The notes under the pieces were generated by a model. It did no database searches. It was given only the letters and a program-made list of their open reading frames with translations, and had not been told where the DNA came from. A program made the translations under genes and the position numbers. Below are positions 24,684-38,105 of a stretch of 64,000 bases of DNA, in pieces. Source of the DNA: Azadirachta indica (lineage: Eukaryota; Streptophyta; Magnoliopsida; Sapindales; Meliaceae); assembly GCA_022749755.1 (NCBI GenBank), contig CM040447.1:14731087-14795086 (forward strand), written 5' to 3'. The first letter of the stretch is position 1. Every line of letters begins with the position of its first letter.

Positions 24684-24743
24684 CTTCTAAATAATGACTC
24701 AATGGTCAACTTTGTTCTATGTTTAGCCGGTTTATTAAATAAA

Positions 24744-26338
24744 GGGAAAAAGACATTTACCTTCTCCTAGATACAGCCGCGCTAGTGCCCTTCGCCATAG
24801 CTGAAAGTGGGTTAGGATACGTCATTTTAAATAGTAACAATAATAAAAGATAAAAATTTAATAATTTATGAGTGAGATTTTCACTCCCTTTCAAAATTTT
24901 TTTTTTAAAAAAAAAAAAATATGGTCCAAAAATTTTCCTGTCACTAAAACACCGATGGAAAAAGTTAATTTTTAAGAGCATTTGAGAGAGGTGACGTGGG
25001 AACAAAATCTGAGATGGCTCTAACTATAGCCAGAAAGAAAATATAAATATTTTACGTAATAAATGAATATATTTTTATAAAAATTAAAAGAATTATTTAA
25101 CGCATTTCTTTTTTTAATTTTTTTTACCCTCTTTTACTCCCATCAAACTAGCATCTCTTATTATTCTCTCAACACCGACAACTACACGAACCCGAGGCCA
25201 CCATCTTGGCTTTTCGTCAAGCTTTGTGAGCTCAGGGCCACCATCTCTGCTCCTCATAAAATTTTGTCAACTCGGCCGTGAAAGAATCAAGGTGGCTCGG
25301 GGCAAAGATGAGAAGCCAGCTTATTGGGTTTTTAAGAGGCATTTTTACAAACAGGATATGGGCCATTTTGATTTCAGTAAAAAAATTGAAGATGATTAAT
25401 TTAGATCCCAGAAATAAGCTTTCAAGCAACAAACCAATCATCAAATCTAGGAAGCCAAACATCAAGCCAATCTTTCTTATTCTTCTTCTTCTCCATCTGT
25501 TTCTTCTACCAGTTTTGCATCCATTGTAATGATAACTTAATCATCCAAATATGCAGGAAAACTCCATTAAAAATGCTTATAATACTCATATTAATTATTT
25601 AAGAAAATATTCATTGAGTACATTCAACAAACAGATGGCATACCCTCATGAAACGCGATCTTTTGCCTCGAATCAACAAGAAGTAAAACCTTTTATCATT
25701 CGAACTAAATCCATTGCAGAAAACCTATTCTAAATTAAGGAAAACAAACTTCAGATTCAGATAAAAGAAAAATCAGAGCTTTAACCAACAAATCTTGCAT
25801 CTCCTCTTCAGCTTATTCTTCCTGCGTTTTCATCTTATTCTTCATCAATCCACTGGCGAGATCATGAAATTGAGACTGAGATCTTGGCATCTAGAGAAAC
25901 ACAAAGACTCAAATTGAATCCAAACTCTTCCTTTTTCCAGATCCCACACGCCGCACAATCCTTTACATGCAATACCAATTGAATCCAATACCAGTCAATC
26001 TCAGTCAATCCCAATCAAAATCACTCCCATGCCGAAAGCCATGACCCTCAATTACTTTCGCGGCTCTTCTCAAGTTGCCAACCCAGAAACGTAGCTTTCT
26101 TTGTACGAGACGTTTTAGTTTCAAGTCGTGAAAGAGACATTTTGCTCTCATCAATCTGGCACCACAAAACAATAAATTACTTTTTCTTTTTTTCTTTTTT
26201 TTTTTAATTTTAAATTATTTAATAAAATTGTGAAAGAGTCGTTTGACCCTTTTGGGATAAGATAAAAACAAAAAAATTTTAAACAGCACGAGAGATTTTT
26301 GGACATTTTCTTTCTAATAGGGTAAATGTCATTTCCCC
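24744..26338. mobile_element. Non-autonomous Mutator-like element with 9-bp target duplication
   Basis: Terminal inverted repeats are GGGAAAAAGACATTTACC at 24744-24761 and GGTAAATGTCATTTCCCC at 26321-26338, matching at 16 of 18 positions. Both sides are flanked by a perfect 9-bp direct repeat, TTAAATAAA (24735-24743 and 26339-26347), the length typical of Mutator-like elements. The 1,595-base body has no transposase frame. It contains AT-rich runs and a small inverted motif (GAGGCCACCATCTT near 25193 against GGTGGCTCGGGG near 25290). It sits about 390 bases upstream of the phosphatase ATG. The flanking sequence is A/T-rich, so a 9-bp match by chance is possible but unlikely together with the TIRs. 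Confidence 0.8.
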
Positions 26339-26347
26339 TTAAATAAA

Positions 26348-29300
26348 TAAATAAATAACATTCCTACTCTAAATTTATTATTATCATTATTAAAATTCTA
26401 TGTGTGATAAAGTTAATTGAATATTTAAATGACAAATCAAATTATATAATATTTGATCGAATATGTAAGGTAATAATCTTGTGTTGCGTTTTGGGATAGC
26501 TTAAACGAGATTCAAAGCCATTGCCATATATTATATACGTATGCGTGCGTGAGGGCATTGGTTAGGTTAGCTTGTCATTTTGTAATTATTGTTGGATTAA
26601 AGACATAAGCAATTCGCTAAGGTCTAAATGAAACAAACTGGCTTAACTAAATTACATTTGTATTATATTTTAAGTGGCACCACAACCACAAACATGAAGG
26701 GGATGCACTTAGAAATGCCAGGATCAGAAAAGTAAGAAAACAAACCCCTTTTGAACGCCAGGCCGCCCCGCCCACTTCTTATCGTCAGAACTTCTGTTCT
26801 GTATCCATTCTATTTTGGGCCCTACAAAGTCGTCTAAATAAAAGTGATAGTGGGCTATTCTCTACAGTCAAATGACAATGATTGTGTGCCGGGCTCCGGA
26901 ATCTTTCTTTCCGAAAGTTAATTACATTTCAATAACGTGCCCCTGGGCCACGGGCCACTCCAAGCATTTAGGCAGTGCCTCAATGTCTAACGTTTCCTCA
27001 AATTCTGATTATCTGAAAATGATCAAAAAGTAAAAGATTACCCCAAGTTTTATACTTGATTGCTTTTTAGTAAAGCAAACAAATTAAGGAATCCAGATTC
27101 CTTTGTGATAAAACCTGCAATCCGAATGTTCAATTAGTGTACATAGATAAAGCATATTACGAATATAATAGAATAGAATACATATTATTGCTGCTGATGT
27201 TGTTTCATAAAATTCATTGTACTTGTTGATGGTGGTCGAATATGCCTTGAACTTGTAACATATTTCATTGAAAAAGAAGATTGGAACCAAGTAGATCAGT
27301 GTCATCTTTTAATGGAGCTAGCTAGCTACCCAGTAAAGCAGCAGAATAGTTGAGCATGCATGAGGGTTTACCACAAGGTTAACCACCTCTGTCCAGTCCA
27401 ACTGCCTTTGCATAAATTTTCTAAAGGCTTTACAGCCAAGAAAGGTCCTCCATTATGTTGTTAAAAAGTTGTCTCACTTTCAAAATAATTGAGAAAATCT
27501 ATATCACTTTCAAGTAATTCGGCAAACCAGTTGTCAACCAAGAGCAAGAATACTTGAATATTAATTGAATCACTTTAACCCGACAAGAGAGGGAGTGTTG
27601 ATAGAAGCAAATTTCCACCGCTAGGCCACCCTTCTTAAGATATTTTCAAGCTTCTGTCTGGGGTAATGTAAATTAATATGTGTGCATATCTTTCGTTTAG
27701 TGACTCGTGAATAATTTGTACCTGCAAAGAAGCAAACGAATACTGCCAAGGACCTAGCACACCACACTATTTGCGGCTTAATAATGGAGACATCCATCTT
27801 TTTCTTGTTTGAAATTAAAGCCATAGTGTGGACAACAATGAAGAATCAAGCAGCCTTTTATCATGACATAGTCTAAATTCTACTCGTGAATAAAACTATG
27901 TTTGTAATTGAAATTATAGCAATAAAATAGTTAACATTCGCAACACTGCAATTTGAAATATATTCCAAACCAAGCTCTAACCTAGTCAAACTTTGCACTC
28001 ATGACTGCCAAAATGATAGGACTTGAAAACTGCCAAAGTTAGTCTGATCCCCAAGTTTAAAACCTTTAATCCAAACATGGTATTACACTCAAGTCTATGC
28101 ACAATTAGGCTCGGATAAACAAGAAAATTTGGCTTTGTATGGTGGGATTGCTTACACTATTTTGAAGACTTTATGCAGCTTTAAAATCCTGAACTTCAAT
28201 TATATCGTGGTTCAATAAATACAACAAAATTCAAAGCCAAAGAACAGAGAAAATTTCAGATGGGATATAGAGGTCAAGGTCTGGGCAGGGGTCCCGTGTC
28301 GCAGATTAAGGGAAGTGTGCCGCGTGGTTGGGTGGGGGGGAAGGGAGGGATGTGTGAAGAGAGATTTGAACGTGGACTGTTGTCTGTATTAAGTTAAAAG
28401 TTGTCCAATTACATCATCCTGTCAAGTTCAATCTTATAATTTCAGAGAGAATTGAAACAGAGAGGACCACAGAACAGAAAAGGCGATTCGAATGGCAATG
28501 AAGTTGGGCCAGTGTTTGATATAATAAATTAAATTCATGTTGTGTTTTCATTAGTACTGCTGTAGAGCAGTAAACTCAAGTCTCAGTCAACTTTGAATTG
28601 AAGGACCGCCTGCTGCGTGTGGCCCTTGGCTATGTCCATGGTTCTACAACCTAAGCTCTCTTCTATCGGAGAATTAGACTATGACTATTGCAGCAAGCAA
28701 TGATACTCATACCAGTTACATCAGCGTCGATATTCGAACCGTCTAACTTTTACATGAATCATGATCAATACGAAAAACTCGCAATGATAATTTCAATATG
28801 AATTGATTTCTATGCTTCTTTGGTTTCAACGGGAGGTTTTATATCATAGTGAGATATAAACCAAGCACCAAGAGAACTAATACAGTTTTGGGTCATGGTT
28901 AGCTCTGCTTGAAAAAACTTAATAAATTCTATAACTTGCGGTGCAAAAGGACTATAATGGCACGTCATTTCGGAACCTGCTTTCTAACAATTTTAGTGTT
29001 AGGGAGAAAGTACTTGAGATTTGGCTTTTTGCATATCTCATATATCATATCTCATATCTTTGGAGTGTAATAGAAGCAGAGAAACTTCACCTGCATTTGT
29101 GGGGGCCTATCTGTAGCTTTCCTGCCTGGCAGCCCAAATCCCAAACTTGTAATATAAAAACAGTATAAGCCTAGCTTTGCCGAGATCCATCTTCAGAAAT
29201 TTGACAAATATTAGGATCCCTCCAAGCTAGCTGGCTGCAGCTGCACGCCTAAATTACGACAAATATGTATGTTATCATGACTCATCAACCTTTGCATTTC

Positions 29301-31064
29301 CCATGAGAAATGAAAAAAAAAAAAAAAAAAAAAAAAAGATTCTACCAAATCTCTTTAAGAGTATTATTCCAATCAATAACATCTCATTACACTCTGCTTT
29401 TTACCACTTGGGTATGTAATTATTAGGAAAATTAGCACATTCCGTTACAACGGCATCTGCAGGATGGCAAAAAATATATGAAGACAAATTATTTTAGTGG
29501 ATGGAGAACGGCTTCCCCTGGGCAGCTACATTGTCTCAGAAAAAGGAGAAAGTTGAGTGAATTCAAAGTTCAATTGCGTGTCTGACAATCACAATTGACA
29601 TCTCCTTCATCTGATCTGATACGAATGAGCAGGGCAGCGGCAGAGACAGAGAAGAAAAGAGAAGAGAAGAGAAGAGAAGAGAAGAGAGTATAGCTCTTCC
29701 TGGTTTGAACAGTTTTCTTTTCTAATGCAAAAATCTATCGCCTCGGTACCTAACCAGCAGGAAAAAGAAGACTTTTTTTATTTATTTTCGCTCTGTCAAA
29801 AAGCTCATTTCCTACAGTGTATTTAGAGAATCAAGGCCACTTGAAAATACCATACGCACACGCCAGAGACCAGGGCACCCTGCCCCTGCTACCTAGTTAC
29901 TTTCTACTGGTTACGCATACGCAGAGGCCTACTCCTACGCCGTAATGTCAATGTTTGTACCTTTTTCAGCTTGGACTCTGCTCTCATTACAACGTTTGAA
30001 TTTGCAACCTTCAGTTCTTGTTCTTCTAAGGGTTGGGTGGCAGAAAATGTCCCCAATCATTAATTATCCTGCGAAAATGGGTTTTTGATTTGTGAATGTA
30101 ATTTGCTCGAAACAAAAATGAAAAAAAAAAAATCATTTTTATGTAAACATTTGTGCTCTTGATTAATTGAAACGTTAACATTATATTGTCAATTAATTAA
30201 ATTGTAATAAATTTGTGGAAAACGCAATAAAAAAAAGTGCAATACGAAGAATACAACACATCCGAACACTATGTTTATATATAATAGTTGTATTTATGCT
30301 TAATTAATTTAAAAATAATGGTTCCATATTTTTATTTTATGATTAATATTTCATTAATTATTGACCTCTAATCCCGTGCCTATTCGTTAGTTTGGCAAAG
30401 AAGACAAAGAAGTAGACAGCCTTCATTGGTTAAAAGTTCAAACTCGCAGCAAATGGACTGAGGCTTGGGTTGCTATATTATGTGTCGAGTGAAAACCTCC
30501 CATTTCTTATTGTATCACATTATCATTATCATGATTCATGATCCATACACACCCAATTAATTCCCATCACTTTCTATTTCTCCTTCGTATATCAATAATA
30601 ATTGCTCCAATATAACTTTGTCACACGTGCCCAATATTCTTTTTTTTGCTTTTTTGTGTTTGTTGTAAACATGCGTACCCGCATCACAAAATTTTGTTGG
30701 AAATATGTATTATACCCAAAAAACAAAAAAAAAAAGATTTTTATGAAATTATCCGAAACTACAAAAAATTTAGAATATCCTTGTACAAAGAGTTATATAA
30801 TAAATATGTTGAAACTAATGACAAAGAATTATTTATTATTTTGAATTTTAACAGACATTAAACCTATAAGTTTCTATATACTGAAAACATCACAAATTTT
30901 GTACAAGATTTAACTAAATTATTAATTATAAGAAAAGTTGGTTTTATCAATATTTCCCAAATATATACAAAAGAAATATATGTACGTGGATGAGGACCCC
31001 ACCAATCCTAATGAAGTTAAATCTTAATGAATGAAGCATTAAAATAAATGATAGTTTTCCAGGG
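26348..31064. other. Long intergenic region, no gene seen
   Basis: About 4.7 kb. It includes a G-run cluster at 28330-28349, a poly(A) run at about 29314-29337 and an (AAGAG)n run at 29655-29688. Short open frames are AT-rich and show no domain. The 29.4-30.1 kb part has a higher GC content than its surroundings and could be a promoter or non-coding transcript, but nothing coding was found. Confidence 0.55.
29655..29688. repeat. (AAGAG)n microsatellite
   Basis: About six uninterrupted AAGAG units in a purine-rich stretch. Confidence 0.9.
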
Positions 31065-31079
31065 CCTATATATAAAAAG
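31065..31079 (+). promoter_or_regulatory. TATA box of the two-membrane-segment gene
   Basis: CCTATATATAAAAAG lies about 170 bases upstream of the ATG at 31246. It is a near-consensus plant TATA box, and is followed by a CT-rich leader (CTCTCTTTTTCTCTTTTC) typical of plant 5' untranslated regions. Confidence 0.65.
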
Positions 31080-31245
31080 AAAATATCTGTCCCCAGAAAT
31101 CGTTCAGTTCTCTAGTGTTGCAAGAAAGAACTAGTGTGTGTTCTTAGTTCTTACTACGAGACAGAAACCTTAAACAGCTCTCTTTTTCTCTTTTCAGTTT
31201 CCTACCCTACTTTCTCTACACTCTCTCTTTACCACTTCTCCGAAA

Positions 31246-32067
31246 ATGAATGCATTTAACTATGATAACTACGTCGAGGACTACGCCGAGCGCTACGGGG
31301 AAACCGAGGAAGAGAAGGCACTATTGCGCCGGAATTTCAAAATGGTGGCGGACGCCATTCATCATATCGAGCTCTCTCTCGCTCTATTTGTTGTCTCCTG
31401 CTTCTTGCTTCGACTTCCAATCACTGCCAGAATCTTGGGGGAGTTACTGCGTCGACTGCTCGGTCTCATGCGTTCACCCTTCTTCTTTTTCGTGCTCCTC
31501 AGCGTTGGCTACCTCGCTTTCATGCTCAAATCTTACAGAGCCTCCGCCAGAAGTCTCTCCGAGGACAATGCCGGTAACTATATCCATGAAAACATTATAG
31601 ACATGAGTCAATTTCAGGGCATAGTGGAGTTGGAGGAAGTTAGAGTGGCCCACCAGGTTGAATACCCGAAGAGCATGCCGTTTTCCAAGGTAGTCGTTGA
31701 AGAAGCTGTTTACGAAGACAAGGAGATCGTGTCTGTGGTAAACTCAACCAGGACTCCCAAGTGCGAGGTCAGTGTTGAGGACGCGGATGCGGAGGTGGGA
31801 AGTCCAAGAGTTAGCCGGAGGAGTCAGTTCGAGAATCTGGAGTGGGAAGTGAACTTGCATCAGCAGTCTGAAGAAGCGGAGCCATTTCAGAGCGTGGATC
31901 CCCAAGAAGTTTTATCAGACAATTTGTGTCCACCAGATGAACTGAACGACGAGGAGTTCAAAGAGACTATTGACGCCTTCATAAAAAAGCAACGTCAGTT
32001 CCGCAGCCACGAGATTCGCCATGATTACTATAGACAAGGAAGGAAGCGCGGTATGTGTTACTATTAG
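31246..32067 (+). CDS. Two-membrane-segment protein with DUF761-like C-terminus
   Basis: One exon, 273 residues. An acidic N-terminus (residues 1-30) precedes two hydrophobic segments at about 41-58 (ELSLALFVVSCFLLRL) and 78-95 (PFFFFVLLSVGYLAFML), separated by a short basic loop (ARILGELLRRLLGLMR). A long acidic, probably disordered region follows. Near the end, DELNDEEFKETIDAFIKKQ resembles the DUF761 motif (cotton-fibre-expressed type), and the last residues are basic. The layout matches plant proteins that pair DUF4408-like membrane segments with a DUF761 tail; their biochemical role is unknown. A TATA box and CT-rich leader support the start. The antiparallel and shifted frames covering the same stretch are not genes. 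Confidence 0.85.
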   Translation: MNAFNYDNYVEDYAERYGETEEEKALLRRNFKMVADAIHHIELSLALFVVSCFLLRLPITARILGELLRRLLGLMRSPFFFFVLLSVGYLAFMLKSYRASARSLSEDNAGNYIHENIIDMSQFQGIVELEEVRVAHQVEYPKSMPFSKVVVEEAVYEDKEIVSVVNSTRTPKCEVSVEDADAEVGSPRVSRRSQFENLEWEVNLHQQSEEAEPFQSVDPQEVLSDNLCPPDELNDEEFKETIDAFIKKQRQFRSHEIRHDYYRQGRKRGMCYY

Positions 32068-33462
32068 CTAGCTGGCTATCTTGTTGATTAACTAAGAAGA
32101 AGAAGAAGATAACTACTACGTTGCTAATTTTAAGTTAATTGACAGTCATGTTAAGTCATTAGCTAGTTAGTGGTAATGTAGGATCTGACCACTCTATGAG
32201 TGTTGATCAATTTAAGTTCAATTAAAGCTTGTTAGGGTTTCTGTTATTGTATCAAATCTTCTCTCTCTTTGAGCGTAGATTGAAATATTCCGTAAGTTTT
32301 TAATGTTTAAATTCCGGTTTTTATATTACGAAAAATCTCAAATTTAAGACATATTTAAAATTTTTGTTTTAGATTTTGATATTATGTATATAAATATATG
32401 CATTGTTAATTTAAAAGTTTGTTTAAAGAGATCAGAATTTTCTTACTCAACATTTTGTTTCAGCTTCCATCAACTTGTGACACTGATTTTGTTAAGAGAG
32501 AGCATATATGGAGCTAGCTAATTTATATTTTGCTCGCTTGGAAAAAGGTATTTCGATATGGGTTGTTTTGGCTTTAAATTAAACATAAAAAAAAAGACAA
32601 GAAAATCTGGATGGCGGTGTTCTTGTTATGAAAAACTAATAATGGCTGGAATCATGATCATGGAACCTCTTAGAAGCATCTATAGGTGGGGAAACCATCA
32701 TTTCGCTCTTAATTATAATTAGCTTTTCATTGCATGCCTTTTATTTTAATAATTTTCAGATAACAAACTTCAAACTTGATAGGAAGAAGAGATTATTATA
32801 AAAAGTTAAACAGTGTTAATTGTTGGAACAATAAATAAATTAACCAGCCGATCACACAAATTTTTCTTAATGGAGTCCATCAGCATGCATGAGCATATGC
32901 CTACTCTCGGATAATTCATAAGCTTCTTCTTAATCAATAGGGTTAATTTCTAATGCATCATATGAGACTAATCATAATTTAATAATACACTTAACTTTCA
33001 CCGTCCTTATAATATCTTGCAAAAAAGTGAAGTGATCTTGTTTTTCCGCCTAACTTTATTTGTGTTGCTTTTACCTTTCCACCTTTAATTTGGGTTGTCA
33101 TGATTAATTCCACCAAAATTACGATTGGGGTGGTTCACTTAGTCAGCTCATTATATATTTAAAAAGTAGTTTCACCCAACTTTTGCATTCATCAATAATT
33201 AATGAATGCCTTAATTGTTCATATCGAAATGTCAAGAACATAAATCTTAACCTTTCATTTTGCTTGGAATTCTTTTTGTGCTTTATTTTATATGACTCTT
33301 TTGTTTGAAGAAGGTTAGGCCTTTTATAATGGAGTTTGCGGTGATTGGTGGTTGCCAACAGACAGTGCCTTTTAAGAGGGTATGTGATATTTTACAAATA
33401 TGTCCCTTGGATTTCATTTCGATGTAGTGGTTGCTCCTCTATAGGCCTATCCATTATTTAAT

Positions 33463-33504
<42 letters not shown>

Positions 33505-36500
33505 TGTGTGTTTTTATTATTCAATGAGAAGGTTTGTTGCAAAAATTTATTTGTTTAATTAGGTCAAGTTGAATATCTTAATCATCTATTGCAAATCCTT
33601 GAACTGTATCATTCTTGTATGATACAGATTGCTTGCCCGTGGTCTTACTTCAATCTCCGTCTTTTAATCGGATTTTTAGCTGTTATTATTTAATTAGTAG
33701 TAGACTGGATGCATATATAGTAAAGGACACAAAAAATTCGTTTATAAATTAAGTATAATAATACCTTAGAAATGGCATTTATTTCCCTAGTTGCATTTCA
33801 GCATTGAGCACACATATATTCACCACAAAATCAATATTCTCATCAATTTGTAAAGAATTGTTAATTGTGAAGTTATATATATAAATCAAGCTACTGTAAA
33901 TTTTAATATACAATTTAAATAGTTCGTAGATATCTGTGGTCAAACTAGAAGTAAATGTTTATCAAACAATTTATTTTGTAATATTTTAAAATTAAAAGGT
34001 AGCTAGCTAGCTAGGTATATAAATATATATTTAGTAATATGTTTGGTAGTAAAATTTGTCGTTAACAATTTGCATTACCTATTTTTGCTAATCCTAACTA
34101 GTCAATTTCATATCAAGTTAAATTAAGGTCCCACCGAAAAAAGTTGTTTAGTTAATGACCTCTCGCTATATATATTCTACAAATTAAACCCATTTCTTTG
34201 AATGGTAACTAATAATACTAATAGAATATATATAGAATTGATTATTTACTTTCTCCTCCGGCATACAAAAATGTGCGTGAAGTATAATTATTGTAAAATT
34301 AGGTAACTATTATTATAGAGAATTTTGACATAAAAGTAAAATCTATGAGATGGGACATCAATTCGGCAGCATGGCATCTGCACTTATCCTTTTATCAGCA
34401 TCATCTTCAAATCTGGAATTCATGCCTAAATCACCATTATTAACTGCTCGATAGATTGATTATTGCTAATATGGCTATATATAGATTTCGGTTTATAGGT
34501 TAGATTGAGAAATATCTGGACTGATCGATGCTTTTAAAAGTTTGGTTTATTATCTTTGGAATCAAGTAGCTTAGCTAGCTAGCTAGCTCACACAATTCAA
34601 TTCTGAGAATGCATGTGACTCTGAAGATGTTCCATTATCAATAAGATGCATAATGTTGCACAAATGCGATGTATAATGCTGCTTTTTCATCATGACAACT
34701 ATGGACTTATCATCGGTGTCACATTATAACGTGTATCTTATTACCGTAATTGTGATAAACAACATATGTTCATCTTTTTACTTTGTGTAGCCTAATTTTG
34801 TTATCTGATGACTCGGGACTAGAAAAAGTTGGGGTTCACATGGCCACTCATATATGATTCATTCAAGAAAATACAGGCGTGGTTTTGAGTGGAATAAAGA
34901 AAATATATACGTACTCATGACTCATATATATATATATATATATATCTCTATAACTCCATTATATATATATATATATATCAACTTGCTGTGAAAGAGATCT
35001 TGGAATATAAAGCTCTCTTTATTGATTGCCTTACATAAACCAAATGCATTAATTATTCCCACTCACAAATCTTTTATGTGATTGACAAGAACCTAATTCC
35101 CGTTACTTCAATTTCTAGAAATCGTCTTTGACTAGCTATCTCATGGGGCCGGCCTCTGTATAAGCACAAGAATAGTGACAAAAGGGCAATAATGAAAGAG
35201 GGATATCCCCGTTAACATTTAGAGGTATATACATTGAACCTAGCAAAGTGTATGTGTGTGTGTGTGTGTGTGTGTGTATCCAATTTGTTACAAAGGACGT
35301 GCTTAATATAGCTAATAATGGGCTGAGGCAGCTGATTATTGTTCATCAATCAGACTATATGTATGTTAGCACATTTTTCTTGAGAAGGAAAGTATATTTG
35401 TTAGTGCTTGGAAGCTTAACTACATGTTCAATGTAAATTTTCTAGGATTTATTGATTTACAATATTATGCTGCTAGCTAGAGCGTAATTATTATTTTACT
35501 TACAGAGACATATTGCTTTGGTGTTAAAACCCCCTTTTAAGTATTACAAATTATAGTTATACTAGTTTGAGATCAGCTCAAACAAAATTTGATATCTTGT
35601 ACAAATACATTGCCAATTATAACCTAATTTGCAACGGGGATGCATTCTAATTAGTGAGAGACGTTAGCGTAGAACCATATATAGTTAGGATAGATGGAAC
35701 TCGAAAGATGATAAATTATGTGTTCGTAAAACATATATATATTTTGAAGTTAATTTGATTTTAACTAGGTAGGTTTTGATATAAATGTTTGTTACTTTGT
35801 CCTTAGAAGTCTGGTGTGACCAACTTGTTCATCACTTGAAGAGGTAGATAGAATTTCATATATATTTAATTAAATGGCGTCACCAATTTAAAGACAGGAG
35901 ATTCAACTGACAATGAAGCTCTCCTTCCTAGGTAGCCTTTTCAACAGTGGTATATTTGAAACCATTGCATTTCCCTCTCCCAATTTTACCACAACTTTGA
36001 AGTTGAAAGAATACAAATGGGCACAAGGGTTACTGAACAGAAGGACAATAATTTGTAAAAACCAGTCACTTGTAACAGGTTGTATAGAGAGACAAGTTAG
36101 CTCTTATAGGTTTAGTTGGGAAATTGACAAATTCCGTCTCTTTCTCTCAGCCTCTGGATGTTGGGCGCCCTTTGCCATATAATTTGGCCCTCTTCAATTG
36201 TATTGTTCCTTTCGATGGTCATTCTTTTGTCTCCTGATAATTATGGCCTGTACCATGTCCCCGGAGTTTACTTTTAACTTTCTGGTACAATTTTCCATCG
36301 CCTTACTTGGATCGAGGAGTCGTGTTACAGACTGTGAAAATGGAAATCAAGATCGTCTTCTGCGTCAAGCAGATGAATTGCGTGTATCTGCAACACATGT
36401 GATGATCAGTACTTTCATAACTTTGACCAATATAGCTAGCTACTTATATATATATATATATATACACACACCCATCCTCACTATTCTGCTCTATTATATT

Positions 36501-38105
36501 CTAACTGTTTTTTTTTTAATATTCTAACTTAATCATCGTGGTAATAATAATATAAGGTATTCACTCATTATATACCACAAATTAGGTGAGAAGTGTTTCA
36601 ATTTTCCCGCGTAAAAATTTATGGTAAATTGATTCTTTGAATGCGTATGTGATTCAGCTCGTAAGTTCATGTCCTCTCTTACAAGTTTATTACTCCTTTG
36701 TAACTCGCTATATATACATACTGATATGTACCAGTTATGTTGTTGGAGTACGCTTGTATCAGAAGATTTGGCCAAACGGGTCAAAGGGCACTCTAAGTGC
36801 GAAGTTGCTGTATTGCTACTTAGTTTAAAAGCACAAAAGTTAAGATTTGGTAACTCATTTACTTGATAGCTATTGCCAATTATCACCCACTTATTTATTA
36901 AATATCTGATAAATATTAGTAATTCTATTTCACAATAATTGTGGATTGATTACATTAAGGTCACAACATAATCTTAACCCAAACATATTCGCATTATAGC
37001 ATAAATTTGACTGTCTTATTCAATAATGATGCTTTAAAAAGAAATGGGAACAAGCACCAAAACATTAACTAGAAATGCTGTGATCAAGTTGAGTTGAGAA
37101 TTGATCCTCACTTGTATGGTGCAGATAGTTGCGAAGAGAGACGTTGCGGTGACATGTTAGAGAATTTATACCAAACTGAACGTTAATTAGGACTAGTCCA
37201 TTTAACGCTTTGGAACTTGCAAGTCGAATCTTCAATATAGGAGGAGAGGGCACTTTTGATAAATTATGTTCTATTATAAACCATTGTTGGTCTTCTTTGA
37301 TTTCTTTTCCAAGGTGAATGGTCTGCACAATGTAAACTCTGCTTCCTATGCTATCATGCACCAAATGTCTACACTATTCATGTTTCATATAATAATTAAT
37401 GACATTGCATTAATTTTCCAACCATGCACCATGATAAGAAACTTGAAATATATATAGTATATAATTCCAGCAGTTGCATACGTATCCAAGGAAGAAAAAG
37501 GTATGTATATATAATGTTGTAGACGACGAGATTTATTCTAAATACATGGCAAATAATTATTGTACGATGAAATTATTCTAATTTTTTTTTTCTGCCGATG
37601 CATACCTCGTAAGGCAAGCAATTGCAATTTTTTTTGAATAAGAACAAAACGGAAATAGAGCACGTAACTTAAACGACATACAGGTTTGGGAAAAAAAAAA
37701 AAAAAAAAGACTCTGGCTTAGATCTCCAGAGTGCCAGCATAAAAGAGAACATAGTATGGAATTAGTGTGTGTTAAGTGGACGACGGTCGGTGACAGTGGT
37801 ATATACTAAATGCATTTTCTTTCTTTAAATTTAGAATTTAATCATATATTAAACTAATTTTTTAAAAATATTTATTTGGCATTCTCACATGATTGAACTT
37901 ATCTTGTATAGTGAAAATCTATTCTTTCATCATTTTATTTTGTTAACTAATAATAATCACAAACTTTTGCAGTAGTTTGCTTCAGTTAAAAATCAGATCA
38001 TGAAAGAATTTTCTAGACAACAGAAAAAGCAAAGACTTCATTAATTATCATAAAAACATGGATCTTAATTTTGTGGGAATCACAGTGCAGACTAATACAT
38101 ACTAA
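32068..38105. other. Long intergenic region with microsatellites, no gene seen
   Basis: Six kilobases, strongly AT-rich. Microsatellites: (CT)n(GT)n at about 33464-33510, (AT)n at 34925-34945 and 34960-34978, and (GT)n at 35253-35277. A stretch from 35900 to 37400 has several medium-length frames on both strands but no domain or splice structure could be assembled. GTGTTAAAACCCCCTTTT at about 35522 matches the repeat end at 280-296. Several runs of AGCT tetranucleotide occur at 34004 and 34573. Confidence 0.55.

Noticed and set aside
35913..37364. Several 60-117 codon frames on both strands
   Set aside because: AT-rich, overlapping on opposite strands, no domain, no consistent exon structure; possible gene debris but unsupported.
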